From positions 62,001-126,000 of the forward strand of contig CAJUMJ010000019.1 in NCBI GenBank assembly GCA_910587095.1: a stretch of 64,000 nucleotides of DNA. The letters are read 5' to 3'. The notes beneath the pieces were generated by a model. The model did no database searches. It worked only from the letters and a program-made list of their open reading frames with translations, and had not been told where the DNA came from. Both the position numbers and the translations under genes were made by a program. Position 1 is the stretch's first letter, and every line of letters starts with the position of its first letter. This document shows positions 8,265-15,937 of this stretch, in pieces. Source of the DNA: an uncultured Lachnospiraceae bacterium. GTDB taxonomy: Bacteria; Bacillota; Clostridia; Lachnospirales; Lachnospiraceae.

Positions 8265-9920
8265 ATGGTTACGATCAAAATCGGAGGCAAGGAAAAGTTT
8301 TATGAGGACGGCATCAAGTATGAGATCATTGCGGAGGCGCATCAGAACGACTATGTCAGCCAGATTGCCCTGGTGACGGTGGACGGTAAGATACGCGAGC
8401 TGTTTAAGCGTGTGGATAGGGACTGCACGCTGGAATTTATTACCTGCGCGGACGATATCGGCCATAAGACATATGTGAGAACCGCGATCATGCTTATGAT
8501 GAAAGCGATTAAGGACGTGGCGGGAATGGAGGCGGCAGCCAATGTGAAGGTGGACTTTGCCATTGGCGCCGGCTATTACTGCTCGTTCAGAAACGGCCTG
8601 AAACTGGACGGGGAGACAATCGAGAAGGTGAAAGACCGCATGGGCGAGCTGGTGGATATGGATCTTCTGGTGACGAAAAAGGCTTATCCCGCGGACGAGG
8701 CGATCGCGCTTTTTGCGGAGAACGGCATGAAAGACAAAGTGTCTTTGTTCCGCTACCGCAGAAGCTCCAACATCAACGTGTACTGCATGGGCGATTACTA
8801 TGACTATTTTTACGGCTATATGATGCCGAGTACAGGCTACATCAAACTGTTTGATCTCTTTTCCTACGAGGAGGGGATGATCTTGCTTTTGCCGGAGCCG
8901 GAAGACCCGGAGACGATGCCCGAGTTTAAACCCCAAAACAAGCTTTTCCAGACGCTTCTCAACACGGGGGAGTGGGGAAAAGAGATCGGTATCGACACGG
9001 TAGGAGACTTGAACAATCAGATTTGCGCAGCAAGCATCTCCGATATGATTCTTGTGCAGGAGGCGCTGCAGGAGAGAAGAATCGGCGAGATTGCCAGAGA
9101 TATCGCCAGACGTGACGGCGTAAAGTTTGTCATGATCGCAGGCCCTTCTTCCTCCGGCAAGACGACCTTTTCCCACAGGCTGTCTATCCAGCTTCGCACC
9201 TATGGGCTCAGACCGCATCCCATCGGGCTTGACAATTATTATGTGGATCACGATAAAACGCCGCTCGACGCGGACGGAAATCCCGATTATGAGTGTCTCG
9301 AATCGCTGGATGTGGAGCAGTTCAACCAGGATATGACCGCTCTTTTGAGAGGGGAAAAGGTGGAGCTTCCGACCTTTAACTTTAAGACGGGAAAAAGGGA
9401 GTACGGCGGAAAAGTGACGGAGCTTGGGGAGAACGATATTCTGGTGATTGAGGGAATCCACGGTCTAAACGAAAAAATGTCCTATTCTTTGCCGGCTGAG
9501 AGCAAATATAAGATTTATATCAGCGCGCTTACCACCTTAAATGTAGATGAGCACAACCGGATTCCGACAACGGACAACAGGCTGCTTCGACGGATTGTGC
9601 GGGATGCCAGAACCAGAGGCGCCAGCGCTGCGAGAACGGTTTCCATGTGGCCGTCTGTAAGGAGGGGAGAAGAAAAATATATATTCCCGTTCCAGGAGGA
9701 GGCGGATGCCATGTTCAATTCCGCGATGCTCTTTGAACTTGCGGTGTTAAAGCAATATGCGGAACCGTTATTGTTCAGCATACAGAAGGGGGAGCCGGAA
9801 TACCATGAGGCCAAGAGGCTTCTCAAGTTTCTGGAGTATTTTCTCGGCATCAGCAGCGAGGAGCTGCCCAAAAATTCCCTGTGCAGGGAGTTTGTGGGCG
9901 GGAGTTGCTTCGAGGTGTGA
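8265..9920 (+). CDS. Nucleoside (uridine-type) kinase with ThrRS-like N-terminal half
   Basis: A 551-residue protein from ATG 8265, with AAGGAGGG upstream. The C-terminal half is a uridine kinase/phosphoribulokinase P-loop domain: GPSSSGKTTF near residue 292, then LDNYYVDHDKTPLD and VIEGIHGLN. The N-terminal half starts with a TGS-like segment followed by sequence recalling the accessory domain of threonyl-tRNA synthetase. This two-part layout is widespread in Clostridia under the name nucleoside kinase. The phosphate acceptor and the role of the N-terminal part are unknown. RNase P RNA begins 20 bases after the stop. Confidence 0.85.
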   Translation: MVTIKIGGKEKFYEDGIKYEIIAEAHQNDYVSQIALVTVDGKIRELFKRVDRDCTLEFITCADDIGHKTYVRTAIMLMMKAIKDVAGMEAAANVKVDFAIGAGYYCSFRNGLKLDGETIEKVKDRMGELVDMDLLVTKKAYPADEAIALFAENGMKDKVSLFRYRRSSNINVYCMGDYYDYFYGYMMPSTGYIKLFDLFSYEEGMILLLPEPEDPETMPEFKPQNKLFQTLLNTGEWGKEIGIDTVGDLNNQICAASISDMILVQEALQERRIGEIARDIARRDGVKFVMIAGPSSSGKTTFSHRLSIQLRTYGLRPHPIGLDNYYVDHDKTPLDADGNPDYECLESLDVEQFNQDMTALLRGEKVELPTFNFKTGKREYGGKVTELGENDILVIEGIHGLNEKMSYSLPAESKYKIYISALTTLNVDEHNRIPTTDNRLLRRIVRDARTRGASAARTVSMWPSVRRGEEKYIFPFQEEADAMFNSAMLFELAVLKQYAEPLLFSIQKGEPEYHEAKRLLKFLEYFLGISSEELPKNSLCREFVGGSCFEV

Positions 9921-9940
9921 TCCGGGATCAAAAGCGACAT

Positions 9941-10357
9941 AAATAAGTGGAACAAATGATCGCGGCTGTACAGACGCAAGGGTACAGACGAGGAAAGTCC
10001 GGGCTCCGCAGGGCAGGATGCCGGATAACATCCGGTGGAGGCGACTCCAAGGCCAGTGCAACAGAAAACAAACCGCCCCGGAATCTCGCGAAGCGACTCG
10101 CAGGCGGAGGATTGCAACCGCAATCCTCTGGAGTTTCGCGAAGCGATACACCGAGGTAAGGGTGGAATGGCAGTGTAAGAGACTACCGCCGTCACGGTAA
10201 CGGGACGGGCTGTGTAAACCCCATCCGGAGCAAGACCAAACAGAGAGCGACAGGCCGGCCCGGTCTGCTTTCAGGTAGGTTGCTTGAGGGCTTCGGCGAC
10301 GAAGCCACTAGATAGATGATCATTCGCGACATAACCCGGCTTACCGTTCCGCTTATT
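9941..10357 (+). ncRNA. rnpB: RNase P RNA (M1 RNA), type A
   Basis: The catalytic RNA that matures the 5' ends of tRNAs. The hallmark GAGGAAAGTCCGGGCTC occurs near 9990, and the conserved 3' partner with AGATAGATGATC and ACATAACCCGGCTTA near 10310-10343. Helix P1 is formed by AAATAAGTGGAAC (9941-9953) and GTTCCGCTTATTT (10345-10357). A strong internal hairpin GAGGATTGC/GCAATCCTC sits at the P12 position. The length of about 417 bases suits the ancestral type A RNA. Open frames across it are artefacts. Confidence 0.96.
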
Positions 10358-10376
10358 TTTCTATAAAACTGTTCTT

Positions 10377-10410
10377 GGGGCACAGGAGGATGAGAAGTCT
10401 CCTGTGCCCC
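10377..10410 (+). promoter_or_regulatory. Perfect 12-base hairpin between rnpB and the protease gene
   Basis: GGGGCACAGGAG (10377-10388) pairs perfectly with CTCCTGTGCCCC (10399-10410) around a 10-base loop. No T-run follows; GAGGAG, the ribosome binding site of the next gene, begins four bases later. It could be a weak terminator or processing stop for rnpB, or a structure controlling translation of the protease. Confidence 0.6.
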
Positions 10411-10424
10411 TGTGCGAGGAGAAA

Positions 10425-11222
10425 ATGTTGAGAAAGAGCCCCAAAGCATATAAAATTTCATTTGTTATTATATCGCTTCTGTGCGGGCTTTCCAGGATGG
10501 CTTGCGCGCAGGCTAAAGAGTTGTCGCTTCCGCCTCATCTGATACAGAGCGTGAGCGGGCAGGATATCTACGAGGGGCTTCTTTCGCTAAATATGCTTGG
10601 CTGCCCTGTGCTGGAAACGGAGGACGTGGTGGCGGCTTGCGACAATGTGAGGGACAGCGTTGTGCGCATAGATATGGGGAAGGCGTACGGAAGCGGTGTC
10701 GTTTTCCGGCTGACCGAGGAGGGGGCGGTCATTGCCACAAACAGACATGTGCTGGCGTACTGGGATGAGAATACAGGTGTGGTCTGCTTTCCGCAGGGCT
10801 GGTATGTAAACGCAAGGATGCTTGGAAGCTCATCTTCCTGCGATGTCGGATTTTTACAGGTGGACAAGGAGGAGCTGGGCATTTCCGCGCTTATGGAACT
10901 GAGAAGCGTTCGTCTGGACGAGGAGGTTTACGACGGCCTGCAAAAAGGCGCTGTGGCTTTTTGCCTGGGAGCCGACCGGTCCTTGAACGAGATTGTTTAC
11001 CAGGAGGTAAGGGTGGAGGATACCGACCGGTATATTGATCTCTTTGAAGGGAATATGCTTTACGGACACGGGTTTGCGAAGGAGGGCATGTCGGGAGGAG
11101 GCATCTTTGACGGGTACGGACATTTCATCGGTCTTTTGGCCGGCGGCACATGGCAGGGCGAGATCGCTGGAGTTCCTCCGGGCGAGGTGGAGCGGGCTTA
11201 TCGAGAGATAGCAGGGGAATAA
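10425..11222 (+). CDS. Exported or membrane-anchored trypsin-like serine protease
   Basis: A 265-residue protein from ATG 10425, chosen because CGAGGAG lies just upstream; an upstream GTG at 10404 lacks a site. A basic start and hydrophobic stretch (ISFVIISLLCGLSRMACA) form a signal peptide or anchor. The chymotrypsin-fold triad is complete: H108 in TNRHVL, D140 in CDVGFLQV and S223 in GMSGGG. There is no PDZ domain, so it is shorter than HtrA/DegP proteins. It probably cleaves proteins outside the membrane; substrates are unknown. It follows rnpB directly and may partly depend on read-through from it. Confidence 0.85.
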   Translation: MLRKSPKAYKISFVIISLLCGLSRMACAQAKELSLPPHLIQSVSGQDIYEGLLSLNMLGCPVLETEDVVAACDNVRDSVVRIDMGKAYGSGVVFRLTEEGAVIATNRHVLAYWDENTGVVCFPQGWYVNARMLGSSSSCDVGFLQVDKEELGISALMELRSVRLDEEVYDGLQKGAVAFCLGADRSLNEIVYQEVRVEDTDRYIDLFEGNMLYGHGFAKEGMSGGGIFDGYGHFIGLLAGGTWQGEIAGVPPGEVERAYREIAGE

Positions 11223-11246
11223 GAGATACCTTTTTTCAGGAAGCTA

Positions 11247-11255
11247 TGGTATAAT
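11247..11255 (+). promoter_or_regulatory. Extended -10 promoter for the aldose epimerase-like gene
   Basis: TGGTATAAT matches the extended -10 consensus TGnTATAAT. No good -35 hexamer is found at 17 bases, which is usual for extended -10 promoters. It lies 76 bases before the ATG at 11331. Confidence 0.6.
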
Positions 11256-11330
11256 CGTCGCAGGATGCTTATTTTGTGATCAAAAAATTGTTGCGCAGCT
11301 GAGGGGGCAGGGGAACGAAAGGAGAAGGTT

Positions 11331-12203
11331 ATGGCGTTATTTCAGATTAGTAACGACAAAATTACTTTGCAGGTAGACAGCCTGGGGGCGGAGGTGAAGT
11401 CTTTAAAGAGCGTGCCTGACAATAGGGAATACATGTGGCATGGAGATCCCGCCTACTGGGGGCGGACTTCACCCGTTCTTTTTCCCATAGTGGGAGGTTT
11501 GAAGGGTGGTGCATACCGTGTGGACGGTCGGGAGTATCCTATGGGACAGCACGGCTTTGCCAGGGATATGGAATTCCAGCTTAAAAGCCAGGTGGCTTCG
11601 GAGATCTGGTTTTCCTTAAGCTCGGATGAGGAGACGCTTCAGAAATACCCCTATCCTTTTCTTCTGGAACTTGGCTATGAGCTTACGGATCGGACTGTGG
11701 TGGTGAAGTGGCGGGTGACCAATCAGGCGGAGGCTCCCATCTGGTTTTCCATAGGCGGCCATCCGGCCTTTTTGTGTCCCATCGACCCCGGGACGGATCA
11801 GACTCAGTATAAGCTGCTTTTTGACGGGAAGGATCAGGTGGTATCCTCCTGCATCGAGAAGGGTCTGTTGGGGAAAGAGAAGAAGACGTACGCGCTGCGT
11901 GACGGCGCCCTGCCGATTACAGCCGGTCTTTTCGACAACGACGCGTTGGTGATAGAAGGAAATCAGGCGCACAGCGTGGCGCTGGCAAGGCCTGACGGGA
12001 CGCCTTATCTGACGGTTTCCTTTGACGCGCCTTTGTTTGGCGTCTGGTCGCCGCCGAAGAAAAATGCGCCTTTTATCTGCATCGAGCCATGGTATGGCCG
12101 TTGTGACAGTCTGGATTTCACAGGAGACTTTAAGGAGCGGGAGTGGGTAGAGGAGCTTTCGAGAGGAGTGTTCGAGGCGTCCTATCGGATCACGATCGCC
12201 TGA
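11331..12203 (+). CDS. Aldose 1-epimerase family protein (LacX-like)
   Basis: A 290-residue protein of the galactose mutarotase fold. MWHGDPAYWGRTSPVLFPIVG in the N-terminal third, QHGFARDMEF and FSIGGHPAF around residue 140 are the conserved blocks of the LacX/YihR-like subgroup, and CIEPWYGRCDS near the end carries the conserved glutamate used as general base. It would interconvert sugar anomers, although members of this subgroup often act on phosphorylated or unknown sugars. It stands alone after its own promoter; a dispersed repeat follows it. Confidence 0.87.
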   Translation: MALFQISNDKITLQVDSLGAEVKSLKSVPDNREYMWHGDPAYWGRTSPVLFPIVGGLKGGAYRVDGREYPMGQHGFARDMEFQLKSQVASEIWFSLSSDEETLQKYPYPFLLELGYELTDRTVVVKWRVTNQAEAPIWFSIGGHPAFLCPIDPGTDQTQYKLLFDGKDQVVSSCIEKGLLGKEKKTYALRDGALPITAGLFDNDALVIEGNQAHSVALARPDGTPYLTVSFDAPLFGVWSPPKKNAPFICIEPWYGRCDSLDFTGDFKEREWVEELSRGVFEASYRITIA

Positions 12204-12207
12204 ACAT

Positions 12208-12266
12208 ATGTACATATGGCGGAAAATCTGCCACAAAGGCAGGTGCAAGAGAGATTCCGAGAGTAC
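12208..12266 (+). repeat. Dispersed 59-base repeat, copy 1
   Basis: Runs from ATGTACATATGGCGG to CGAGAGTAC and matches 53186-53244 with about six substitutions and no gaps. It contains a small hairpin, GGCGGA/TCTGCC around AAA. In copy 2 this stem is GGCAGA/TCTGCC, so the G-U pair here becomes A-U there and pairing is kept. It lies between the epimerase-like gene and the ABC operon, ending 24 bases before the next start codon. Confidence 0.8.
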
Positions 12267-12290
12267 AAAACATAGGAGAAGGAGGAGACT

Positions 12291-12989
12291 ATGGCGCCGG
12301 TAGTGCAGTGCATGGGTCTGACTAAGACCTACGGAAGAAAAATAGCGTTAAATCAGGTGAACTTAAACCTGGAACGGGGCAGGATTATCGGGCTTTTGGG
12401 GCCAAACGGCAGCGGTAAGACCACACTGATCAAGATTATGAACGGCCTTCTGAAGCCTACGGCCGGCGAGGTTTTGATAAACGGACAACGTCCCGGGATC
12501 GAGACGAAGCTCCGAATCTCCTATTTGCCTGAGCGGACATACCTGCAGCCCGGCATGAAGGTGATCGAGCTGGTGCAGTATTTCCTGGATTTTTATCCGG
12601 ATTTCAGGGTAGACAGGGCGTATGACATGCTTGCAAGGCTTCAGATCCCGCCACAGGAGAGGCTGAAAAATCTCTCGAAGGGGACGAAGGAGAAGGTGCA
12701 GCTCATTATGGTGATGAGCCGGGACGCGGATCTGTACATTCTGGACGAGCCGATTGCCGGTGTGGATCCCGCGGCCAGGGACTATATCCTCCACACGATT
12801 GTGAATAATTACAACCGTTGCGGATCCATTTTGTTGTCCACCCATCTCATTGCGGATGTGGAGGGCGTTCTCGACGAGGTGGTGTTTATCAAATACGGAA
12901 GCATAGTGCTGCAGGCCGGTGCAGAGCAGATCAGGCAAAATGAACACAAGTCCGTCGACCGTTTTTTTAGGGAGGTATTCGCATGTTAG
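12291..12989 (+). CDS. ABC transporter ATP-binding protein
   Basis: A 232-residue ATPase, preceded by AAGGAGGAG. Walker A is GPNGSGKTT (residues 37-45), the signature loop is the variant LSKGT near residue 126, and Walker B is LYILDEPIAGVDP near 147-157, with the switch histidine in STHLI. It powers the membrane protein encoded immediately downstream, with which it overlaps by seven bases. The resemblance is to the small two-gene exporters of Firmicutes (YtrB-like) whose cargo is usually unknown. The C-terminal extension after residue 200 is short. Confidence 0.92.
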   Translation: MAPVVQCMGLTKTYGRKIALNQVNLNLERGRIIGLLGPNGSGKTTLIKIMNGLLKPTAGEVLINGQRPGIETKLRISYLPERTYLQPGMKVIELVQYFLDFYPDFRVDRAYDMLARLQIPPQERLKNLSKGTKEKVQLIMVMSRDADLYILDEPIAGVDPAARDYILHTIVNNYNRCGSILLSTHLIADVEGVLDEVVFIKYGSIVLQAGAEQIRQNEHKSVDRFFREVFAC

Positions 12990-13780
12990 GGAAACTGATG
13001 AAATATGAGTGGAAAGCGACATGGAAACTGCTTCTTGCGGCGAACCTTCTGACGGTGGTCATGACGTTCCTTGCGGCGTGGATGGTGCATATCATGGGTT
13101 CGTCAAGCGCAAGCAACATGGTGGACTTTGTGGCTGTCATGGTGATTATAACCTATGTAGGCAGCATGTTTGCCGTGTATGTAGGCACGGCAATCTATCT
13201 GATTCACCGTTTTTATACATCCACTTACGGGGATCAGGGATATCTCCTGCATACTTTACCGGTGGACACGCATCATATTATTATCGCCAAAGTACTTGTC
13301 AGCGCCATATGGGTTTTGATTAACACGGTGTTGATCTATCTCTCCGTCATTTTTCTGTTTGCCTCGTCGGAGGACTTCCTTGTCTCCATGATGGAGGGAA
13401 TGATGGATGCCATTACGTTTTTGGGGGCCGAAAAGATTTCGGTATTCACGGTGGTTATGACTGTCATCGCGTATCTTTTTTCCCTGTTTGCCAGGGTGCT
13501 TAAGGTGGGAGCCTGTATCTCCCTCGGGCAGCTTTCATCCAATTACAAGCTGATGCTGTCCTTTGCCTGGTATGTGGGGATCTATCTGGTGGAGCGTATT
13601 TTCCAGGGCGTGTACTTTGGGCTGCGGCTGGCATTTAGCCGGAAAGATTCTTATGTCAGTACTTTTTCCCATTATTATGATAACCAGTGGGAGACGACGC
13701 TGCTTGCCGCAATTATAAGCTGTGTGGTATTCTATACGCTGACCTGGTATGTGATGGATCGGAAATTAAATTTGGATTGA
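12983..13780 (+). CDS. ABC transporter permease subunit (ABC-2-like)
   Basis: A 265-residue integral membrane protein with about six hydrophobic segments (residues 15-40, 48-72, 100-125, 145-170, 185-205 and 235-258). Its start lies within the end of the ATPase gene, a typical coupling for subunits of one transporter. The sequence suggests an ABC-2 type exporter; no motif reveals the cargo. Being last in the pair and followed by a separate ribosome binding site, it may be cotranscribed with the GTPase genes downstream, but only the first two genes are functionally linked with confidence. Confidence 0.8.
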   Translation: MLGKLMKYEWKATWKLLLAANLLTVVMTFLAAWMVHIMGSSSASNMVDFVAVMVIITYVGSMFAVYVGTAIYLIHRFYTSTYGDQGYLLHTLPVDTHHIIIAKVLVSAIWVLINTVLIYLSVIFLFASSEDFLVSMMEGMMDAITFLGAEKISVFTVVMTVIAYLFSLFARVLKVGACISLGQLSSNYKLMLSFAWYVGIYLVERIFQGVYFGLRLAFSRKDSYVSTFSHYYDNQWETTLLAAIISCVVFYTLTWYVMDRKLNLD

Positions 13781-13809
13781 AGCGGTGTAAAGGAAAGGAA
13801 GGATATAAT

Positions 13810-14949
13810 ATGACTAAGATTGACATTTTCTCGGGGTTTTTGGGAGCCGGGAAAACGACTTTGATCGGGAAGCTCTTGAAGGAGGCGCTTTCGGGCACGA
13901 AGGTGGCGCTCATTGAGAACGAATTTGGTGAAATCGGCATAGACGGCGGTTTTTTGCAGGAGTCAGGAATAGAAATAAAGGAGATGAATTCGGGGTGCAT
14001 CTGCTGTTCCCTTGTGGGGGATTTCGGCGCGTCACTCAGAGAGGTGCTGGATAAGTATGAGCCGGAGCGGATTTTGATTGAGCCTTCAGGCGTGGGGAAA
14101 CTGTCCGATGTCATGAGGGCGGTGCAGGATGCCATGAAGGACAGGGATGTGGAGTTAAACAGCGCTGTGGCGGTGGTGGACGCCTGCAAATGTAAGATGT
14201 ACATTAAAAACTTCGGCGAATTTTTTGTAAATCAGATCGAACATGCAGGGACGATTGTCCTGAGCAGGACGGACAAGCTCAGCGAGGAGAAGCTGTCCGC
14301 CTGCGTGGAACTGATCAGGGAGCATAACGCCAAAGCGACTATCGTCACCACACCCTGGGATGCGCTGGAAGGCAAGGCTATACTGGAAACGATTGAGGGC
14401 GCGGGAGATCTGGAGGCGGAGCTGATGCGCGAGGTCATGAAGATGCAGGAGGAGCGTGATCATTGCCATCATGATCACCACCATGACCATGATCACGGGG
14501 ATCATGAGCATCGACACTGCCACGATCATGAGGGACACGATCACCACCATGACCACGCTCACGGGGATCATGAGCACCACCATGACCACGATCACCACCA
14601 CGGCCATGATCACGAGGATCATGAGCACCATCATTGCCATCACGACCATGAGGGACATGACCACCACCATGCGGACGAGGTCTTCGAAAGCTGGGGGCTT
14701 GAGACACCCGCGGTCTACACGAAAGAGGAGATTGCACATATTTTGGCGGAACTTGACAGGGACGGAGAGTACGGTACGGTGCTTCGCGCCAAAGGGATGG
14801 TGGACAGCGCGGACGGGGGATGGATTTATTTTGATTTTGTGCCCGGGGAGAGCAACGTCAGGGACGGTAAGCCCGGTGTGACAGGGAAATTCTGCGTAAT
14901 TGGAGCTGATCTGGAAGAAGAGAAGCTGGCGGCGCTTTTTAAGAAATGA
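13810..14949 (+). CDS. CobW/G3E-family GTPase with a long His/Asp-rich insert
   Basis: A 379-residue protein from ATG 13810, with AGGAAGG upstream. GFLGAGKTT (from residue 9) is the P-loop, ENEFGEIGID the switch region, and GCICC (C63, C65, C66) the metal-binding CxCC motif of COG0523 proteins. Residues about 217-289 are almost entirely His, Asp, Glu and Gly in HxHxDH-like repeats, a strong candidate metal buffer. The CobW C-terminal domain (WIYFDFVPGESNV) closes the protein. These GTPases deliver zinc, cobalt or other metals to client proteins. A second G3E protein follows 44 bases downstream. The metal is not identifiable from sequence. Confidence 0.9.
   Translation: MTKIDIFSGFLGAGKTTLIGKLLKEALSGTKVALIENEFGEIGIDGGFLQESGIEIKEMNSGCICCSLVGDFGASLREVLDKYEPERILIEPSGVGKLSDVMRAVQDAMKDRDVELNSAVAVVDACKCKMYIKNFGEFFVNQIEHAGTIVLSRTDKLSEEKLSACVELIREHNAKATIVTTPWDALEGKAILETIEGAGDLEAELMREVMKMQEERDHCHHDHHHDHDHGDHEHRHCHDHEGHDHHHDHAHGDHEHHHDHDHHHGHDHEDHEHHHCHHDHEGHDHHHADEVFESWGLETPAVYTKEEIAHILAELDRDGEYGTVLRAKGMVDSADGGWIYFDFVPGESNVRDGKPGVTGKFCVIGADLEEEKLAALFKK
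14459..14674 (+). repeat. Tandem CAT/GAC-rich repeats encoding the His-rich insert
   Basis: The stretch is built from repeated ATGACCATGATCACG-like units, encoding about 70 residues of mainly His and Asp. Several 20- to 60-base segments recur in near-identical form, implying growth by slippage or unequal exchange. Copy number is likely to vary between strains. Confidence 0.75.
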
Positions 14950-14993
14950 GGAGAGCAAAAGGACAATATTTTTGACGGGAAGGACGTGGAGTT

Positions 14994-15923
14994 ATGAAAC
15001 CGGTCTATATGATTAACGGCTTTCTGGAGAGCGGTAAGACGGAATTTATCACCTATACTCTGGCACAGCCCTATTTTCAGGTGAGAGGAAAAACCCTGCT
15101 CATTGTCTGCGAGGAGGGAGAAAACGAGTACGATGAAACGCTTTTGAGGCAGAGCCGCACAGCGCTTGAGCTGATTGAGGAGGAGAAAGATTTTGTCCCG
15201 GGCAGGCTGATTGAATTGGAGAAAAAGCACAAGCCGGAACGTATCGTCATCGAGTATAACGGTATGTGGAATTACAAGGAGATGAAGCTGCCCTGGCACT
15301 GGCGGATAGAGCAGCAGATTACTACTATCGACGCTTCCACTTTTCCCATGTATTTTACAAATATGAAGTCTTTGCTCGCTGAGCAGATCAGGAAGTCGGA
15401 GCTCATTATTTTTAACAGATGCGACGGGGTGGAGGAGCTTGGCAGCTATAAGCGGAACGTGAAAGCGATCAATCCCAAGGCGGAAATTGTCTTTGAGGAC
15501 TCCAACGGGGAAATCAATGAGATCATGGAGGAGGATCTGCCCTATGATCTGAAAGCGCCGGTAATAGAATTGGATAACGAAGGCTATGGAATATGGTATT
15601 TGGATTCTATGGATCATTTTGAGCGTTATGACGGTAAAACCATTTCTTTTGTGGGTATGGTGCTGAAGCCGCAGCAGTTCCCGGAAGGGTATTTTGTGCC
15701 GGGACGTATGGCGATGACTTGCTGCGCGGAGGACATGGCGTTTTTGGGATATGCCTGCAAATATAAAGGGACAGACAGCCTAAAAGACCAGCAGTGGGTG
15801 AAAGTTACCGCCCGGGTGGAAAAGGCGTATTTTGAGCAGTATCAGGGAGAAGGACCGGTTTTACATGCTCTCAGTGTGGAACAGACGAGAGCTCCAAAAG
15901 AAAAAATTATCAGTTTTGTATGA
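14994..15923 (+). CDS. G3E GTPase fused to a TIGR03943/YcgQ-like C-terminal domain
   Basis: A 309-residue protein. GFLESGKT (residues 9-16) is the P-loop and NRCDGVEE resembles the NKxD guanine-specificity motif, but the CxCC motif of its neighbour is missing. After about residue 215 the sequence changes: GMVLKPQQFPEGYFVPGRMAM-TCC-AEDMAFLGY then DQQWVKVTARV. This pattern (RxAMxCC, then a WV-V-T strand) recalls the C-terminal domain of TIGR03943/YcgQ proteins, which pair with a permease. A metal-linked role with the upstream GTPase is inferred. The fusion call is from motif memory and needs a profile search. Confidence 0.7.
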   Translation: MKPVYMINGFLESGKTEFITYTLAQPYFQVRGKTLLIVCEEGENEYDETLLRQSRTALELIEEEKDFVPGRLIELEKKHKPERIVIEYNGMWNYKEMKLPWHWRIEQQITTIDASTFPMYFTNMKSLLAEQIRKSELIIFNRCDGVEELGSYKRNVKAINPKAEIVFEDSNGEINEIMEEDLPYDLKAPVIELDNEGYGIWYLDSMDHFERYDGKTISFVGMVLKPQQFPEGYFVPGRMAMTCCAEDMAFLGYACKYKGTDSLKDQQWVKVTARVEKAYFEQYQGEGPVLHALSVEQTRAPKEKIISFV

Positions 15924-15937
15924 TGAAAGGTTAGATT

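Noticed and set aside
9947..10200. Short open frames inside the RNase P RNA gene
   Set aside because: They overlap conserved structural RNA sequence and lack start signals.
12983..12989. Apparent gene overlap as a frameshift
   Set aside because: Both proteins are complete; a seven-base overlap is normal coupling of ABC subunits.
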